From: an uncultured Pelagibacteraceae bacterium
GTDB taxonomy: Bacteria > Pseudomonadota > Alphaproteobacteria > Pelagibacterales > Pelagibacteraceae
Reading direction: 5' to 3'
Assembly (NCBI GenBank): GCA_902555585.1
Contig: CACDSY010000003.1
Coordinates: 1 to 64,000 of the forward strand
Length of the DNA stretch: 64,000 nt
The position numbers and the translations under genes were made by a program. The notes under the pieces are model-generated. The model saw only the letters and a program-made list of their open reading frames with translations. It was not told where the DNA came from and did not search any database. This document shows positions 51,888 to 61,243 of this stretch, one piece after another (within the stretch, counting starts at the first letter, position 1; each line of letters begins with the position of its first letter).

Positions 51888-52739
51888 ATGAATGAATATG
51901 TAACAATTATTATTTTAACACATAAAAGTAAAAAATTAGTTTTAGATTATATTAAAAATCTTTATAAAAAATTTAAGATAATAATCGTAGATAACTCAAA
52001 AGATATAGAATTAGAAAAAATAATAAAAAAAAATTATCCAGAGGTTGAGATATATTTAATTTCAAACAATGGTTATAGTGATCAAATAAATTTTGGATTT
52101 AAATTTGTAAAAACAAAGTATTTTCTTATTAGTAATCCAGATGTAAGAGGTATTGATGAAAAAAGTATTCAAAATTTTATCAATGCTGCTAAAAAATTAG
52201 ATGATAAATTTTCCGTTTTAGGACCGAGATATATAAATGCAAATCCAAAATCATTAAAACAAACCAAAAATGATAAAGAAATAGCCGAATTAAGAGTTTT
52301 GAGCGGTGCTTGTATGTTTTTTTGTAAAAAAAATTATGCACTGGTAGGTGGATTTGATAATAATATATTTTTATATTTTGAGGAAAATGATTATTGTAAA
52401 AGATCAATAAATTTTTTTAAAAATTATCAAATCAATAATGTAAAAATTTTTCATGAGGGAGGAAATTCTGTTTCATGTGAAAATCAAAATGAGATCCAAG
52501 ATCAACAAGAGTTAAGACAATGGCATTTTGTATGGTCAAAATTTTACTATTATAAAAAAAATTATGGATATACTTATGCAATAATTTTTTTTCTCCCTAT
52601 AATATTTAGAACAGGTTTAAAAATTTTTTTATATTTAATAACGAAAGATGATATTAACTATTTTAAATATAAAAATAGATGGTCAGGCATGATGTCTTCA
52701 ATTAAAGGAGAAAAATCGTATAAAAGACCAAAATTCTAG
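51888..52739 (+). CDS. Family 2 glycosyltransferase (rhamnosyltransferase-like)
   Basis: 283 aa. GT-A fold: TIIILTHKSKKLVLDYIKNLYKKFKIIIVDNSKD, LISNNGYSDQINFGFKFVKTKYFLISNPDV (the DxD-like NPD) and LSGACMFFCKKNYALVGGFDNNIFLYFEENDYCKR, typical of wbbL-type GT2 enzymes. Probably cytoplasmic and transfers a sugar in surface polysaccharide synthesis. There may be a C-terminal membrane-associated region (YAIIFFLPIIFRTGLKIFLYL, about 230-250). Only 5 nt after the recombinase, so probably on its transcript; convergent with the epimerase gene. Confidence 0.85.
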   Translation: MNEYVTIIILTHKSKKLVLDYIKNLYKKFKIIIVDNSKDIELEKIIKKNYPEVEIYLISNNGYSDQINFGFKFVKTKYFLISNPDVRGIDEKSIQNFINAAKKLDDKFSVLGPRYINANPKSLKQTKNDKEIAELRVLSGACMFFCKKNYALVGGFDNNIFLYFEENDYCKRSINFFKNYQINNVKIFHEGGNSVSCENQNEIQDQQELRQWHFVWSKFYYYKKNYGYTYAIIFFLPIIFRTGLKIFLYLITKDDINYFKYKNRWSGMMSSIKGEKSYKRPKF

Positions 52740-52762
52740 TATTTATATGTATTTTGATGTAA

Positions 52763-53761
52763 TTAATTTTTCCAATAATCATAAATACCTTTATTTAACT
52801 CATATTTTGGCCAAATAAATCTTTCTCTATTGGGTTGTTTCTGTGCCCATTCCCAGGTTTTAGTTAACCCTTCCTCTAGATCAACTTTATGTTTAAAGTC
52901 TAGCAATTTTACCGATTTATCCCAAGTGGACCATGCGTATTTAGTTTCGTGTCTTGGTTCTAAATATACTGGTTTAAAATTTTGTCCTGTAACATTTATT
53001 AATAAGTTGCAAGCGTCATTAATTGTATGTTCTTTAATACCTCCCAAATTAATAATTTCTCCTATACAATTGTCATTTTGCGAGGCATTCCAAAAAGGCA
53101 ATACAGAGTCATCAACGTAACTAAAAGCTCTCATTTGTGAACCATCACCAAAAATAGTTGGATTTTGCTTATTTAAAATTTGATACATCCATATGCCCAA
53201 AACATTTCTGTACTTGTCCCAAATATTTTGATTTATACCATAAAAATTATGTGGACGTACAATTGTATAATTAAGTCCATGTTGCTTATAGGCAATTTCA
53301 AGATCCATTTCAACGGCGTACTTGGCAACTGCATAAGGATCTATAGGAGCTTGTCTCATATCTTCATTAAATGGAGGTTTATATTTGTCTCCATAAACTG
53401 ACATTGAACTTGCAAAGACAAATCTTGATACATTGTATTGAATACTACAAGTAATTAGATTTGTTGAAGTTATTAAATTGTTTTCATAATTGTATTTTCT
53501 AATAAATGGGCTCAATCCTTCTGCAGCATAGGCTGCAAAATGATAAACAATTTCAATTTTTTCTTTTTCAAATACTCCTTTTAGAGACTCTAAATCATTT
53601 AAATTGAATTTGTAAAATTTTACTTTGCTAGGTATATTTTCTGTGTAACCACCACTCAAATCATCTATACCAATAACTTCATAATCTGTATTTTCAATAA
53701 TCCAACTTGCTAATCTTGAGCCTAATAAACCAGCTACACCTGTTATTAAAATTTTTTTCAT
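52763..53761 (-). CDS. NAD-dependent sugar epimerase/dehydratase (SDR)
   Basis: 332 aa extended short-chain dehydrogenase. Rossmann GVAGLLGSRLASWI, IDDLSGG, YHFAAYAAEGLSPF, SSMSVYGDKYKPPFNEDM with the Ser, and catalytic Y-x-x-x-K in YAVAK. RPHNFYGINQNIWDKYRNVLG and IFGDGSQMRAFSYVDD are found in UDP-glucose/GlcA 4-epimerase-like enzymes. Substrate unknown; presumably makes a nucleotide sugar for the neighbouring glycosyltransferases. The following 162 nt (53762-53923) are AT-rich and hold no gene. Confidence 0.88.
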   Translation of the reverse strand: MKKILITGVAGLLGSRLASWIIENTDYEVIGIDDLSGGYTENIPSKVKFYKFNLNDLESLKGVFEKEKIEIVYHFAAYAAEGLSPFIRKYNYENNLITSTNLITCSIQYNVSRFVFASSMSVYGDKYKPPFNEDMRQAPIDPYAVAKYAVEMDLEIAYKQHGLNYTIVRPHNFYGINQNIWDKYRNVLGIWMYQILNKQNPTIFGDGSQMRAFSYVDDSVLPFWNASQNDNCIGEIINLGGIKEHTINDACNLLINVTGQNFKPVYLEPRHETKYAWSTWDKSVKLLDFKHKVDLEEGLTKTWEWAQKQPNRERFIWPKYELNKGIYDYWKN

Positions 53762-53923
53762 AGGATTTTTATTTTATAAATTATTATATTTTCTAACATA
53801 TAAAATTTTTATTTATAGTTAATATTTTTAGGATAAAATAATTGAAATCTTGCATTATAATTAAAAAATTTTCATATCTACGACTGTTTTAATTAATCAT
53901 TTAAATTTATTAAAATATAAAAT
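53762..53923 (-). other. Intergenic AT-rich segment in the glycan cluster
   Basis: 162 nt between the GT9 and epimerase genes, both on the minus strand, without an ORF; it presumably holds the epimerase promoter, but no convincing -35/-10 pair stands out against the AT-rich background. Confidence 0.4.
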
Positions 53924-54817
53924 TTATAGCAATTTACATATATCGTCAGATAATTCTTTGAAATTCGCACGGTAGATTGAATTGTAGTTTCTAAAATGCT
54001 TAGTCCAAATATTGTAGTGATATGATCTATCAATAATATCTATTTGCTTAATATTTAATGCAGAGGCAATATGCGATACAGATCCATGGCATGATATAAG
54101 TAATTTTGAGTTAATAATAATTTTTTCTAATTCTAAAAAAGTAAGATTTTTTTTTATAGATATTTTTTTTTTATTTAAAGAATCTGAAATATTATTTAAA
54201 ACTTTTGGTGTATTTACTCCAGTTGTAATTACTATCTTTAATTTAGTTAATTCTTGAATTTTATTTAAAAAGTAAATTAGTTCAGATTTATTAGGCTCTA
54301 TATTTACAAAATTTTTAATATAATTTAAATTAGACCATTTTTCATCATAATGAAATACAGCATAATCATTATAATTTTCTTTGTAATTATATTCAATTAA
54401 CTTTTCATCTAAAATATTCAAGTCATGATTTTTAAAATCAAAACCCATATCATTAACAGCTTTAACTATCTTTTCATAATGACTAACTGAGATATCTTTA
54501 TTGTTAAAATATAAACATTTTTTTTTTTTTAAAAAAAAATTAACTAATTTTGATCTATTTTTACCATCATGCAAAACTGTAAAATCAAAAAAAAATTTTC
54601 TTAAAACATATATTGTTTTAAGTTTATTAATTAAACCTTTTTTAAGTATTAAAACTTTATCGATATAAATGAAGGAATTAATATAATTATAATTTTTATC
54701 TGATGCTAAAACAGTAATATGAGAATTACTGTCATTTCTTTTAATGGATTTAATAAGGATACAGGACAATAAAAAATCCCCTATTCTATCTGTTCTAAAA
54801 ATGAGATATTTAGACAT
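53924..54817 (-). CDS. Family 9 glycosyltransferase (heptosyltransferase-like)
   Basis: 297 aa, GT-B. Starts KYLIFRTDRIGDFLLSCILIKSIKRNDSNSHITVLAS, the typical ADP-heptose:LPS heptosyltransferase N-terminus (R-x-x-x-I-G-D). Conserved C-terminal acceptor/donor site ISCHGSVSHIASALNIKQIDI resembles the GP-x-H-x-A-a-a-l-x family motif. Likely attaches a sugar (heptose or other) to LPS core or a glycan. Lys/Asn-rich. Separated from the 704-aa GT by 76 nt. Confidence 0.85.
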   Translation of the reverse strand: MSKYLIFRTDRIGDFLLSCILIKSIKRNDSNSHITVLASDKNYNYINSFIYIDKVLILKKGLINKLKTIYVLRKFFFDFTVLHDGKNRSKLVNFFLKKKKCLYFNNKDISVSHYEKIVKAVNDMGFDFKNHDLNILDEKLIEYNYKENYNDYAVFHYDEKWSNLNYIKNFVNIEPNKSELIYFLNKIQELTKLKIVITTGVNTPKVLNNISDSLNKKKISIKKNLTFLELEKIIINSKLLISCHGSVSHIASALNIKQIDIIDRSYHYNIWTKHFRNYNSIYRANFKELSDDICKLL

Positions 54818-54893
54818 TTAAATTATAATCTTTAATATTCATATATAAGTTAATAGATTTTAAATGTTTAATCATCTATTATTATAAAAAACA

Positions 54894-57008
54894 TTAAGAC
54901 CAATAGTAACTAGATTTTAGTCCTAAAGTTTTATCAATAATAAATTTTGCAACTATGTTAGAATTAAAAAACTTATGATATTTTTTATGACCTTTCTTTG
55001 CTATTCTTTTTAGTGTTTTTGTATCTTTTTTGTATTTATAAATTTTATCGACTAAGTCATTTATATCTTTATAAAAAATCATTTCATCATTATTAAAAAA
55101 ATCATTATAATGTGTTTTTTTATCAATAAATGTTAGTAATCCATTGCCCATTAATTGAGCAATTCTATCACTACTATAGTATTTAATTGGTTTTCCTCTG
55201 CTTAAATTTAAACCCATTTTTGATTGAGATATTTTATCTATAAATTCTTCTCCCCATACAGGTTGTCTATTAAACATTCCGTATATATCATAATTTATAT
55301 TTTCACTTTTTTTCAGAAGCTTTGTTATAAATAATTCTCTTTCATCCATTTTACCTTTTCTAAGTGTTCCTCGGTGAACTCCATGGCTAATTGCATAAAA
55401 TAAATCGTTTTCCTGATTAAAGTCAAAATTTTTTAAATTATCTAAGGACTCATCGCAAGGGTTTGGAATAAAAAATGAATTTTTTATCTTAAAATCTAAA
55501 GAATATGGATCTGTGGTAATAAAAGTAGCGTCTATACTATCTAATTTATCAAGAATCCTTAATTTGTTTTTATTATAATCTGGACCTTTTTTTGTAAGTG
55601 GATCTAAGAACCATTGGGCAATTTTTAAATTTTTATTTGATTCTTTCATAGCTGAAAGCATAGATGAGTCGATTCTATCTGCATGTCCCATTATAACCAT
55701 ATCAGGTTTAAAATTTGTTATAGTTTTTGAAACTAGTTCATTTAAATATTTTGATCCCGTATAATCTCTGAATGACTTTCCTAGACTTATTAAATCTCTA
55801 TCTGACAAACTTAGCACGTTGTGACCTAGTCTAATAAGTCCATTATTTAGTCTAGTACCTGTATTAAAATGTAGTCTTCCATGATACCTAAAATTAAAGT
55901 TAGTGATATGAATTATTTTAAGCTTTGATTTCTTATCAATATTAAAACTAATATTTTTTAAAATTTTTCTTCTAACATTATCAATTTTTCTTGCAATAAT
56001 TGCATGGTCAAGTTTGAAGTTAATAATAGAATTTTTTTGAAGAGTTGTTCTATATTTTTTATTATTTATTAAATATTGAATGTTTTTATATAATTCTTTT
56101 TCATTTAGTTTCTTTAAAATTATTCCATCTGTAACAGTTTCAGGCAAACCACCTCTATTGCTAACTATAGTTGCACATCCTCTACTAGATGCTTCTAATC
56201 CAGTTCTACCTAATGGTTCTTCCCATCTTGAAGGAACCACTGCTATACTAGATTTTTCAAACAATTTGATTACTTTATTATGTTCTATAAATCCCATCAC
56301 ATGAAGAGATGGATGTTTAAATACTAACTTTTCTCTCTCTTCATCACCAATAACGATACCTTGCCAATCTTTATTTTTTTCAAGAATTTTAATTATAACA
56401 TTTCCAAAAATATCATAGCCTTTTTGTGAATTTAATTTTCCAACAAAAATTATGTATTTTTTCTTACGATTAATAAGATCTACACTATTTATCTTATTTG
56501 TTGAATGTGGTATGACATATATTTTTCTCCTAAGATCATCGTTTACACTTAAGTCTTTAAGTAATCTTTTCTTGATCCACTCGCTTATTACAATTATTGA
56601 TTGACAATTATTTAATAAATACAATCTTTCATTTGCTGATTGCGATCCACTCATTGATAGTGGATCATTGTGGTAATAGAGAATAATGTTTTTTTTTAAT
56701 TTTTCATAAATTGGTTTTATGTAACTCGGTCTATTATGAACTTCTATTAAGTCAGATGCGTCTTTCTTTTCATTGATTAAAAATTTTTCAATATATCTTT
56801 TAGAGGTACTATTAAGAAACTTCTTTTTTAACAAAATATTTTTATAATTGATTTTATATTTTTTTTTAAAGTTCGTATTGCCATAGACAGTGATTTGCTG
56901 CTTAAATGAACTAATTCTAGTCGTATCTTTTACAAATAATGAGACTGCACCAGCATACTCGGGTGAAAAGTTTTCTTTATAAGGAAGTAATATTGATATT
57001 TTTATCAT
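54894..57008 (-). CDS. Two-domain glycosyltransferase (GT4 plus CgeB/GT1-like half)
   Basis: 704 aa. N-terminal half (about 1-350) is a GT4-type GT-B enzyme: starts SILLPYKENFSPEYAGAVSLF, with the second lobe KKYIIFVGKLNSQKGYDIF and the donor-site motif VVPSRWEEPLGRTGLEASSRGCATIVSNRGGLPETV, where the E-x7-E type pattern is present. C-terminal half (about 365-704) begins KIIHITNFNFRYHGRLHFNTGTRLNNGLIRLGH and ends with a CgeB/glycosyltransferase-group-1-like segment, including GLNLSRGKPIKYYSSDRIAQLMGNGLLTFID. The two halves look unrelated in order, so a fusion that may add two sugars in sequence. Its 3' neighbour GIY-YIG gene overlaps its start by 32 nt. Confidence 0.82.
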   Translation of the reverse strand: MIKISILLPYKENFSPEYAGAVSLFVKDTTRISSFKQQITVYGNTNFKKKYKINYKNILLKKKFLNSTSKRYIEKFLINEKKDASDLIEVHNRPSYIKPIYEKLKKNIILYYHNDPLSMSGSQSANERLYLLNNCQSIIVISEWIKKRLLKDLSVNDDLRRKIYVIPHSTNKINSVDLINRKKKYIIFVGKLNSQKGYDIFGNVIIKILEKNKDWQGIVIGDEEREKLVFKHPSLHVMGFIEHNKVIKLFEKSSIAVVPSRWEEPLGRTGLEASSRGCATIVSNRGGLPETVTDGIILKKLNEKELYKNIQYLINNKKYRTTLQKNSIINFKLDHAIIARKIDNVRRKILKNISFNIDKKSKLKIIHITNFNFRYHGRLHFNTGTRLNNGLIRLGHNVLSLSDRDLISLGKSFRDYTGSKYLNELVSKTITNFKPDMVIMGHADRIDSSMLSAMKESNKNLKIAQWFLDPLTKKGPDYNKNKLRILDKLDSIDATFITTDPYSLDFKIKNSFFIPNPCDESLDNLKNFDFNQENDLFYAISHGVHRGTLRKGKMDERELFITKLLKKSENINYDIYGMFNRQPVWGEEFIDKISQSKMGLNLSRGKPIKYYSSDRIAQLMGNGLLTFIDKKTHYNDFFNNDEMIFYKDINDLVDKIYKYKKDTKTLKRIAKKGHKKYHKFFNSNIVAKFIIDKTLGLKSSYYWS

Positions 57009-57258
57009 TAATAAATTTTTTTTTTAATTTAGATCTATAAATATTATTTTTTTTCAAATTATACTCAGCTTTCATAGCCTCAGATTTTGAATTATATTTT
57101 TTTTTATAAATAATCTTCCAATAATTTCCTTTTGTAAATTTAGCACCCTTAGAACTATTATGTAATGATAGTCTTTTTTCAATATTTTTTGAGTAGCCAA
57201 CATAACTGAAATATCTATTATTTTTCTTTGTAATAATCATGTAAACATGAAATTCCAT
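56977..57258 (-). CDS. GIY-YIG nuclease-fold protein (UPF0213/YhbQ type)
   Basis: 93 aa. VYMIITKKNNRYFSYVGYSKNIEKRLSLHNS has the GIY...YVG elements and the conserved Arg; the Glu in MKAEYNLKK follows at the expected distance. Small stand-alone GIY-YIG proteins of this type are widespread and of uncertain role; DNA cleavage has been reported for some homologues. The 3' part overlaps the glycosyltransferase gene by 32 nt on the same strand in a different frame, a long overlap for this genome. Right-hand gene of the accessory region. Confidence 0.85.
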   Translation of the reverse strand: MEFHVYMIITKKNNRYFSYVGYSKNIEKRLSLHNSSKGAKFTKGNYWKIIYKKKYNSKSEAMKAEYNLKKNNIYRSKLKKKFINDKNINITSL

Positions 57259-57316
57259 TTAAATATTATTAATTATATTTATAGTATTTAAATCTAAATA
57301 TTATAATAAATTAAAT

Positions 57317-59422
57317 TTATCCTGCGATAACAGCCAATAATAATAAAGCTACTATATTTGTGATTTTTATCATTGGATTTACTGCTGGTCCTGCAGTATC
57401 CTTATAAGGATCACCAACAGTATCTCCGGTGACGGCTGCTTTATGAGCTTCTGAACCCTTGCCACCAAATTTTCCATCCTCAATATATTTTTTTGCATTA
57501 TCCCAGGCTCCTCCGCCCGCAGTCATTGAAACTGCAACAAATAAACCTGTTATTATAACTCCCAACAACATTGCTCCTAGTGATGAGAGTGCAGCGACTT
57601 GTCCACCTATGAAATAAATTACTATGTATAAAACAATAGGGGATAAAATTGGTAATAATGATGGAATTACCATTTCTTTAATTGCTGCTTTTGTAAGTAA
57701 ATCGACAAGTTTACCATAGTCAGGCTTTGCTTTTCTTTTCATTATTCCAGGTATTTTTTTAAATTGTCTTCGTACTTCAATAACAACTTCACCACCTGCT
57801 CTACCAACTGCTTGCATACCCATAGATCCAAATAAGTAAGGTAGCATTCCACCTATAAGCAAACCAACAACTACATAAGGATTTGACAGGTCAAAAGTAA
57901 CAGCTATTCCTTCCAAATTTGAACCAGCAACTTTTGAAAAATGTTTTATATCTTCTGTATATGCAGCAAAAAGAACTAATGCACCAAGACCCGCAGAACC
58001 AATTGCATAACCTTTTGTTACCGCTTTTGTTGTATTACCAACTGCATCAAGAGCATCCGTTGTTCTACGTACATTCTTTGGAAGATTTGACATTTCAGCT
58101 ATACCGCCAGCATTATCTGTAACAGGCCCATAAGCATCTAAAGCTACAACCATACCTGCTAATGCAAGCATTGTAGTTACAGCAATAGCAATTCCATAAA
58201 GTCCTGCTATATGGTTAGTCAATAAAATTCCACCAACAATTATTAATGCTGGAACAGCAGTTGCCTCCATAGAAACAGCTAAGCCTTGAATGACATTTGT
58301 TCCATGACCTGTTGTTGAAGATTTAGCAACACTTTTAACAGGCCTGTAACCAGTTCCCGTATAATATTCTGTAATCCAAATTATTAATCCTGTTATTACT
58401 AAACCAATAATTCCACAAAAATATAGACTTAAACCATTAAAGGTTTTTCCGTTAGCTACATATTCAGTAGTAAAACCTATTACATGTTTTGTAATTGGAA
58501 AAAGTATTATCAAAGAACTAATTGCTGTTATTATAAATCCTTTGTACATCGCTTTCATAATATTTTTATCTTTACCAAGAGTAACAAAAAAAGTTCCAAG
58601 TATAGACGTTAAAATACAGGCTCCACCAATAGCCAATGGATAGATCATCATTTTTAAATCATTTACAAAGAAAATAGAAGAAAGAACCATTGTAGCAACA
58701 ATAGTGACAGCATATGTTTCAAAGAGATCAGCAGCCATACCCGCACAATCGCCCACATTATCACCAACGTTATCGGCTATAACTGCGGGGTTCCTTGGGT
58801 CATCTTCTGGAATTCCAGCCTCAACTTTACCAACTAAATCAGCACCAACATCTGCACCTTTTGTAAAAATCCCTCCACCAAGTCTTGCAAAAATAGAAAT
58901 TAATGATGCACCAAACCCTAATGCAACAAGTGCATTAACAATTTCTCTTTCTTCAACTCCAGTTTTTACCAAAAAATAATAATAAACTGCAATAGAAAGT
59001 AACGCTAAACCAGCAACCAACATTCCAGTTACTGCACCAGATTTAAATGCTATTGATAATCCACTCGCTAAATTTTTTCTAGATGCCTCAGCTGTTCTAA
59101 CATTGGCTTGAACAGAAACAAGCATTCCAACATAACCAGCAATCCCAGATAAAGTAGCACCTATTAAGTATCCTAAACCAACTAATGGACTAAATAAAAT
59201 AGTTATAATTACCAGAACCACTATACCAACTATTGCAATTGTTTTATATTGTCTGTTTAAATAAGCTCTAGCTCCTTCTTGTATTGCAGATGCAATTTCT
59301 AACATTTTAGAATTACCTGAGCTTGAATTTAAAATATTTCTTCCTGTTATAAAACCGTAAACGATGGATAACATTCCAGCCGCTATAATATAATACATTA
59401 TTGTTTCAGTTGATGTGTTCAT
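57317..59422 (-). CDS. hppA: Membrane H+-translocating pyrophosphatase, K+-independent type
   Basis: 701 aa, about 16 TM helices. Couples hydrolysis of pyrophosphate to proton pumping. Motifs: [48 protein letters not shown] (substrate/Mg2+ binding) near residue 185-230, and [17 protein letters not shown] near residue 430. [17 protein letters not shown] near residue 455-470 has Lys at the position that is Ala in K+-dependent enzymes, so the K+-independent form is likely. SD AAGGAA lies at 59431-59426. A promoter lies upstream (separate entry). Known SAR11 genomes carry this enzyme. Confidence 0.96.
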   Translation of the reverse strand: MNTSTETIMYYIIAAGMLSIVYGFITGRNILNSSSGNSKMLEIASAIQEGARAYLNRQYKTIAIVGIVVLVIITILFSPLVGLGYLIGATLSGIAGYVGMLVSVQANVRTAEASRKNLASGLSIAFKSGAVTGMLVAGLALLSIAVYYYFLVKTGVEEREIVNALVALGFGASLISIFARLGGGIFTKGADVGADLVGKVEAGIPEDDPRNPAVIADNVGDNVGDCAGMAADLFETYAVTIVATMVLSSIFFVNDLKMMIYPLAIGGACILTSILGTFFVTLGKDKNIMKAMYKGFIITAISSLIILFPITKHVIGFTTEYVANGKTFNGLSLYFCGIIGLVITGLIIWITEYYTGTGYRPVKSVAKSSTTGHGTNVIQGLAVSMEATAVPALIIVGGILLTNHIAGLYGIAIAVTTMLALAGMVVALDAYGPVTDNAGGIAEMSNLPKNVRRTTDALDAVGNTTKAVTKGYAIGSAGLGALVLFAAYTEDIKHFSKVAGSNLEGIAVTFDLSNPYVVVGLLIGGMLPYLFGSMGMQAVGRAGGEVVIEVRRQFKKIPGIMKRKAKPDYGKLVDLLTKAAIKEMVIPSLLPILSPIVLYIVIYFIGGQVAALSSLGAMLLGVIITGLFVAVSMTAGGGAWDNAKKYIEDGKFGGKGSEAHKAAVTGDTVGDPYKDTAGPAVNPMIKITNIVALLLLAVIAG

Positions 59423-59456
59423 TGGTTCCTTTGTTAATTAAAGTTATGAAAAATAT

Positions 59457-59484
59457 GTAATACAAAATATGATATAAAACGCAA
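59457..59484 (-). promoter_or_regulatory. Candidate promoter of hppA
   Basis: On the minus strand TTGCGT (59484-59479) then 16 nt then TATTAC (59462-59457), followed by an SD and the hppA ATG at 59422. It sits in the 74-nt gap between the upstream thiL stop and hppA, so hppA probably has its own promoter. Confidence 0.45.
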
Positions 59485-59496
59485 TATTTAACTTTT

Positions 59497-60456
59497 TTAA
59501 AAATTGTGTGAATATCCTTCATTATATGCATGTTTTAATCTCTTATCACCATCACTAATTTCATTATTTTTTGCATCCTTAGTTAAATTGCCAATTAGTG
59601 TTACTTTTTGATTCATCTTTTTGAAAAATTTTTGAATATAATTTCTCTTTGATTTTGAGGATGTAAATAAAATTTGATAATCATCACCCTTTGAAATGAA
59701 ATTGATCTTCTTTTTTTTGGATTTAGAAAGATAATTTCTCAGATTTATTGAGATAGGAACTTTATTTATATCAATATTGTAAAATAATTTACTTTTATTA
59801 ATTAACTTGCTTAAATCTCCAAATAAACCATCTGAAATATCAATTGAAGAATTTGCAAATTTTAAAAGGTTTGAGCTGATCTTAATAGGTAGGTCAGGTA
59901 AATAATATTTGTTTATAAAATAGTTATAATTTTTTTTATTTAATAAAACTTTTTTTTTTAAGATTTGTAATCCTAAATAGCTATCACCAATATTTCCAGT
60001 TACATATATATCATCACCATTTTTACATTTATTTCTTTGAACTATTTTTTTTGAATAACCTATTGAAACAATTGTAAAGATTGTTTTGTTTGCTTTTGTA
60101 GTGTCACCACCTGACAATTTAAAACCATATTTTTTTTGCTCCTCTTTGAGGCTTTTAGAAATAATATTTAGATTTTTATTCGAAAATGATTTATTGTTAC
60201 CACTAGCACCTATAAAAATAAATTTTGGTATAACGCCTTTACAGTATAAATCTGATATTGAAGATCTTATTATTTTTTTAATAACTAAATCAGGTTTTCT
60301 AAAATTAAAGAAATGAACACCTTCAACATAAGTATCTATTGAAACAACTAGGTTACTTTTTTTATCAAAAAAAACATCATCATTAAGGTCTAGTGCTGCT
60401 GAATTGTTATAAGTTAATTTTTTAAAATACTTTTGAATTAGAAAAAATTCATTCAT
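59497..60456 (-). CDS. thiL: Thiamine-monophosphate kinase
   Basis: 319 aa. Phosphorylates thiamine monophosphate to the active cofactor thiamine diphosphate. AIR-synthase-like fold: LDLNDDVFFDKKSNLVVSIDTYVEGVHFF (metal-binding Asp residues) near residue 22-50, GGDTTKANKTIFTIVSIGY, NIGDSYLGLQIL and SSIDISDGLFGDLSKLI with FISKGDDYQILF late. The overlap with nusB (8 nt) and nusB-ribH adjacency are conserved in Alphaproteobacteria. The genome context suggests the cell makes ThDP from imported thiamine precursors; other thiamine genes are outside the window. Confidence 0.92.
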   Translation of the reverse strand: MNEFFLIQKYFKKLTYNNSAALDLNDDVFFDKKSNLVVSIDTYVEGVHFFNFRKPDLVIKKIIRSSISDLYCKGVIPKFIFIGASGNNKSFSNKNLNIISKSLKEEQKKYGFKLSGGDTTKANKTIFTIVSIGYSKKIVQRNKCKNGDDIYVTGNIGDSYLGLQILKKKVLLNKKNYNYFINKYYLPDLPIKISSNLLKFANSSIDISDGLFGDLSKLINKSKLFYNIDINKVPISINLRNYLSKSKKKKINFISKGDDYQILFTSSKSKRNYIQKFFKKMNQKVTLIGNLTKDAKNNEISDGDKRLKHAYNEGYSHNF

Positions 60457-60853
60457 TGCTAATTCTAATTTTCTTGGAAATTTTTTCTAATAATGCATTT
60501 AAATATTTAGTTTGTGAGTCATCGATAAAAAAATTTGATGCTCTCAAATATTCATTAATAATAATTTTTATTGAGGTATTTGGTTTATATAAGAATTCAA
60601 AAATTGCACTTTTAATAATAATTTGAAAAACTTTGTCCATATTTTTAATTTTTAAATCTTGCTTCAGATGATTATTAATTTCTGTATTAATTAACTCTTC
60701 TCTCTCAATAGTTCCATTAACAATATCTTTAATAAACTTTTTAAATCTATGCTTAGGGAAAGTTATATTTTCGTCATTATTAAAAAGTTTTCCATAAAGC
60801 TTTTGTATTATTATTACTCTAGGATTTCTTTGTGGTGAAAATTGAACCGACAT
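60449..60853 (-). CDS. nusB: Transcription antitermination factor NusB
   Basis: 134 aa all-helical RNA-binding protein that, with NusE (S10), forms the rRNA antitermination complex. RNPRVIIIQKLYGKLFNND (first helix) and IIIKSAIFEFLYKPNTSIKIIINEYLRASNFF, with the final ALLEKISKKIR, follow the NusB pattern (I-L-x-A-x-x-E-L...V-x-I-N-E-Y-v-e-l-A-k-x-F). Divergent in sequence yet complete. Gap to ribH 3 nt; overlap with thiL 8 nt. Confidence 0.88.
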   Translation of the reverse strand: MSVQFSPQRNPRVIIIQKLYGKLFNNDENITFPKHRFKKFIKDIVNGTIEREELINTEINNHLKQDLKIKNMDKVFQIIIKSAIFEFLYKPNTSIKIIINEYLRASNFFIDDSQTKYLNALLEKISKKIRISNE

Positions 60854-60856
60854 AAT

Positions 60857-61243
60857 TTATTGAGAAAGAACAGATAAAACTGCTTGTGCAGCCTCAGAAC
60901 CTTTCCTGCTACGTGCAATAGCTTGTTTTTTGTTTAAACAGGTAATAACACCATTACCCACAGGTTTTTTAGATGTTATTGATAATGTCATTAAAGCATC
61001 TGTAGTTGCTTTAGATATAAAATCAAAATGAGGTGTTTGACCTTTAATCACGCAACCTAAAGCAATAAAACCATTATATTTATTTAAATTTTTGGATATG
61101 GTTACAGGTATCTCAAATGCACCGGGTACGTTAATTACTTTTATACTGCATTTATTTTTAATTTTATTTTTTGCACTTTTTAACAGAGATCTGGCAATAC
61201 TTTCATAATAACCTGCAACAATAATTAAAATTTTTTTTTTCAC
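60857..61243 (-). CDS. ribH: 6,7-dimethyl-8-ribityllumazine synthase
   Basis: 128 aa. Condenses the 3,4-dihydroxy-2-butanone phosphate made by RibB with the pyrimidine made by RibD. VIKGQTPHFDFISKATTDALM has the active-site His, preceded by NVPGAFEIPVTIS and GFIALGC, and KPVGNGVITCLNKKQAIARS. Somewhat shorter than usual (about 150). Overlaps ribBA by 4 nt. Confidence 0.94.
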   Translation of the reverse strand: MKKKILIIVAGYYESIARSLLKSAKNKIKNKCSIKVINVPGAFEIPVTISKNLNKYNGFIALGCVIKGQTPHFDFISKATTDALMTLSITSKKPVGNGVITCLNKKQAIARSRKGSEAAQAVLSVLSQ

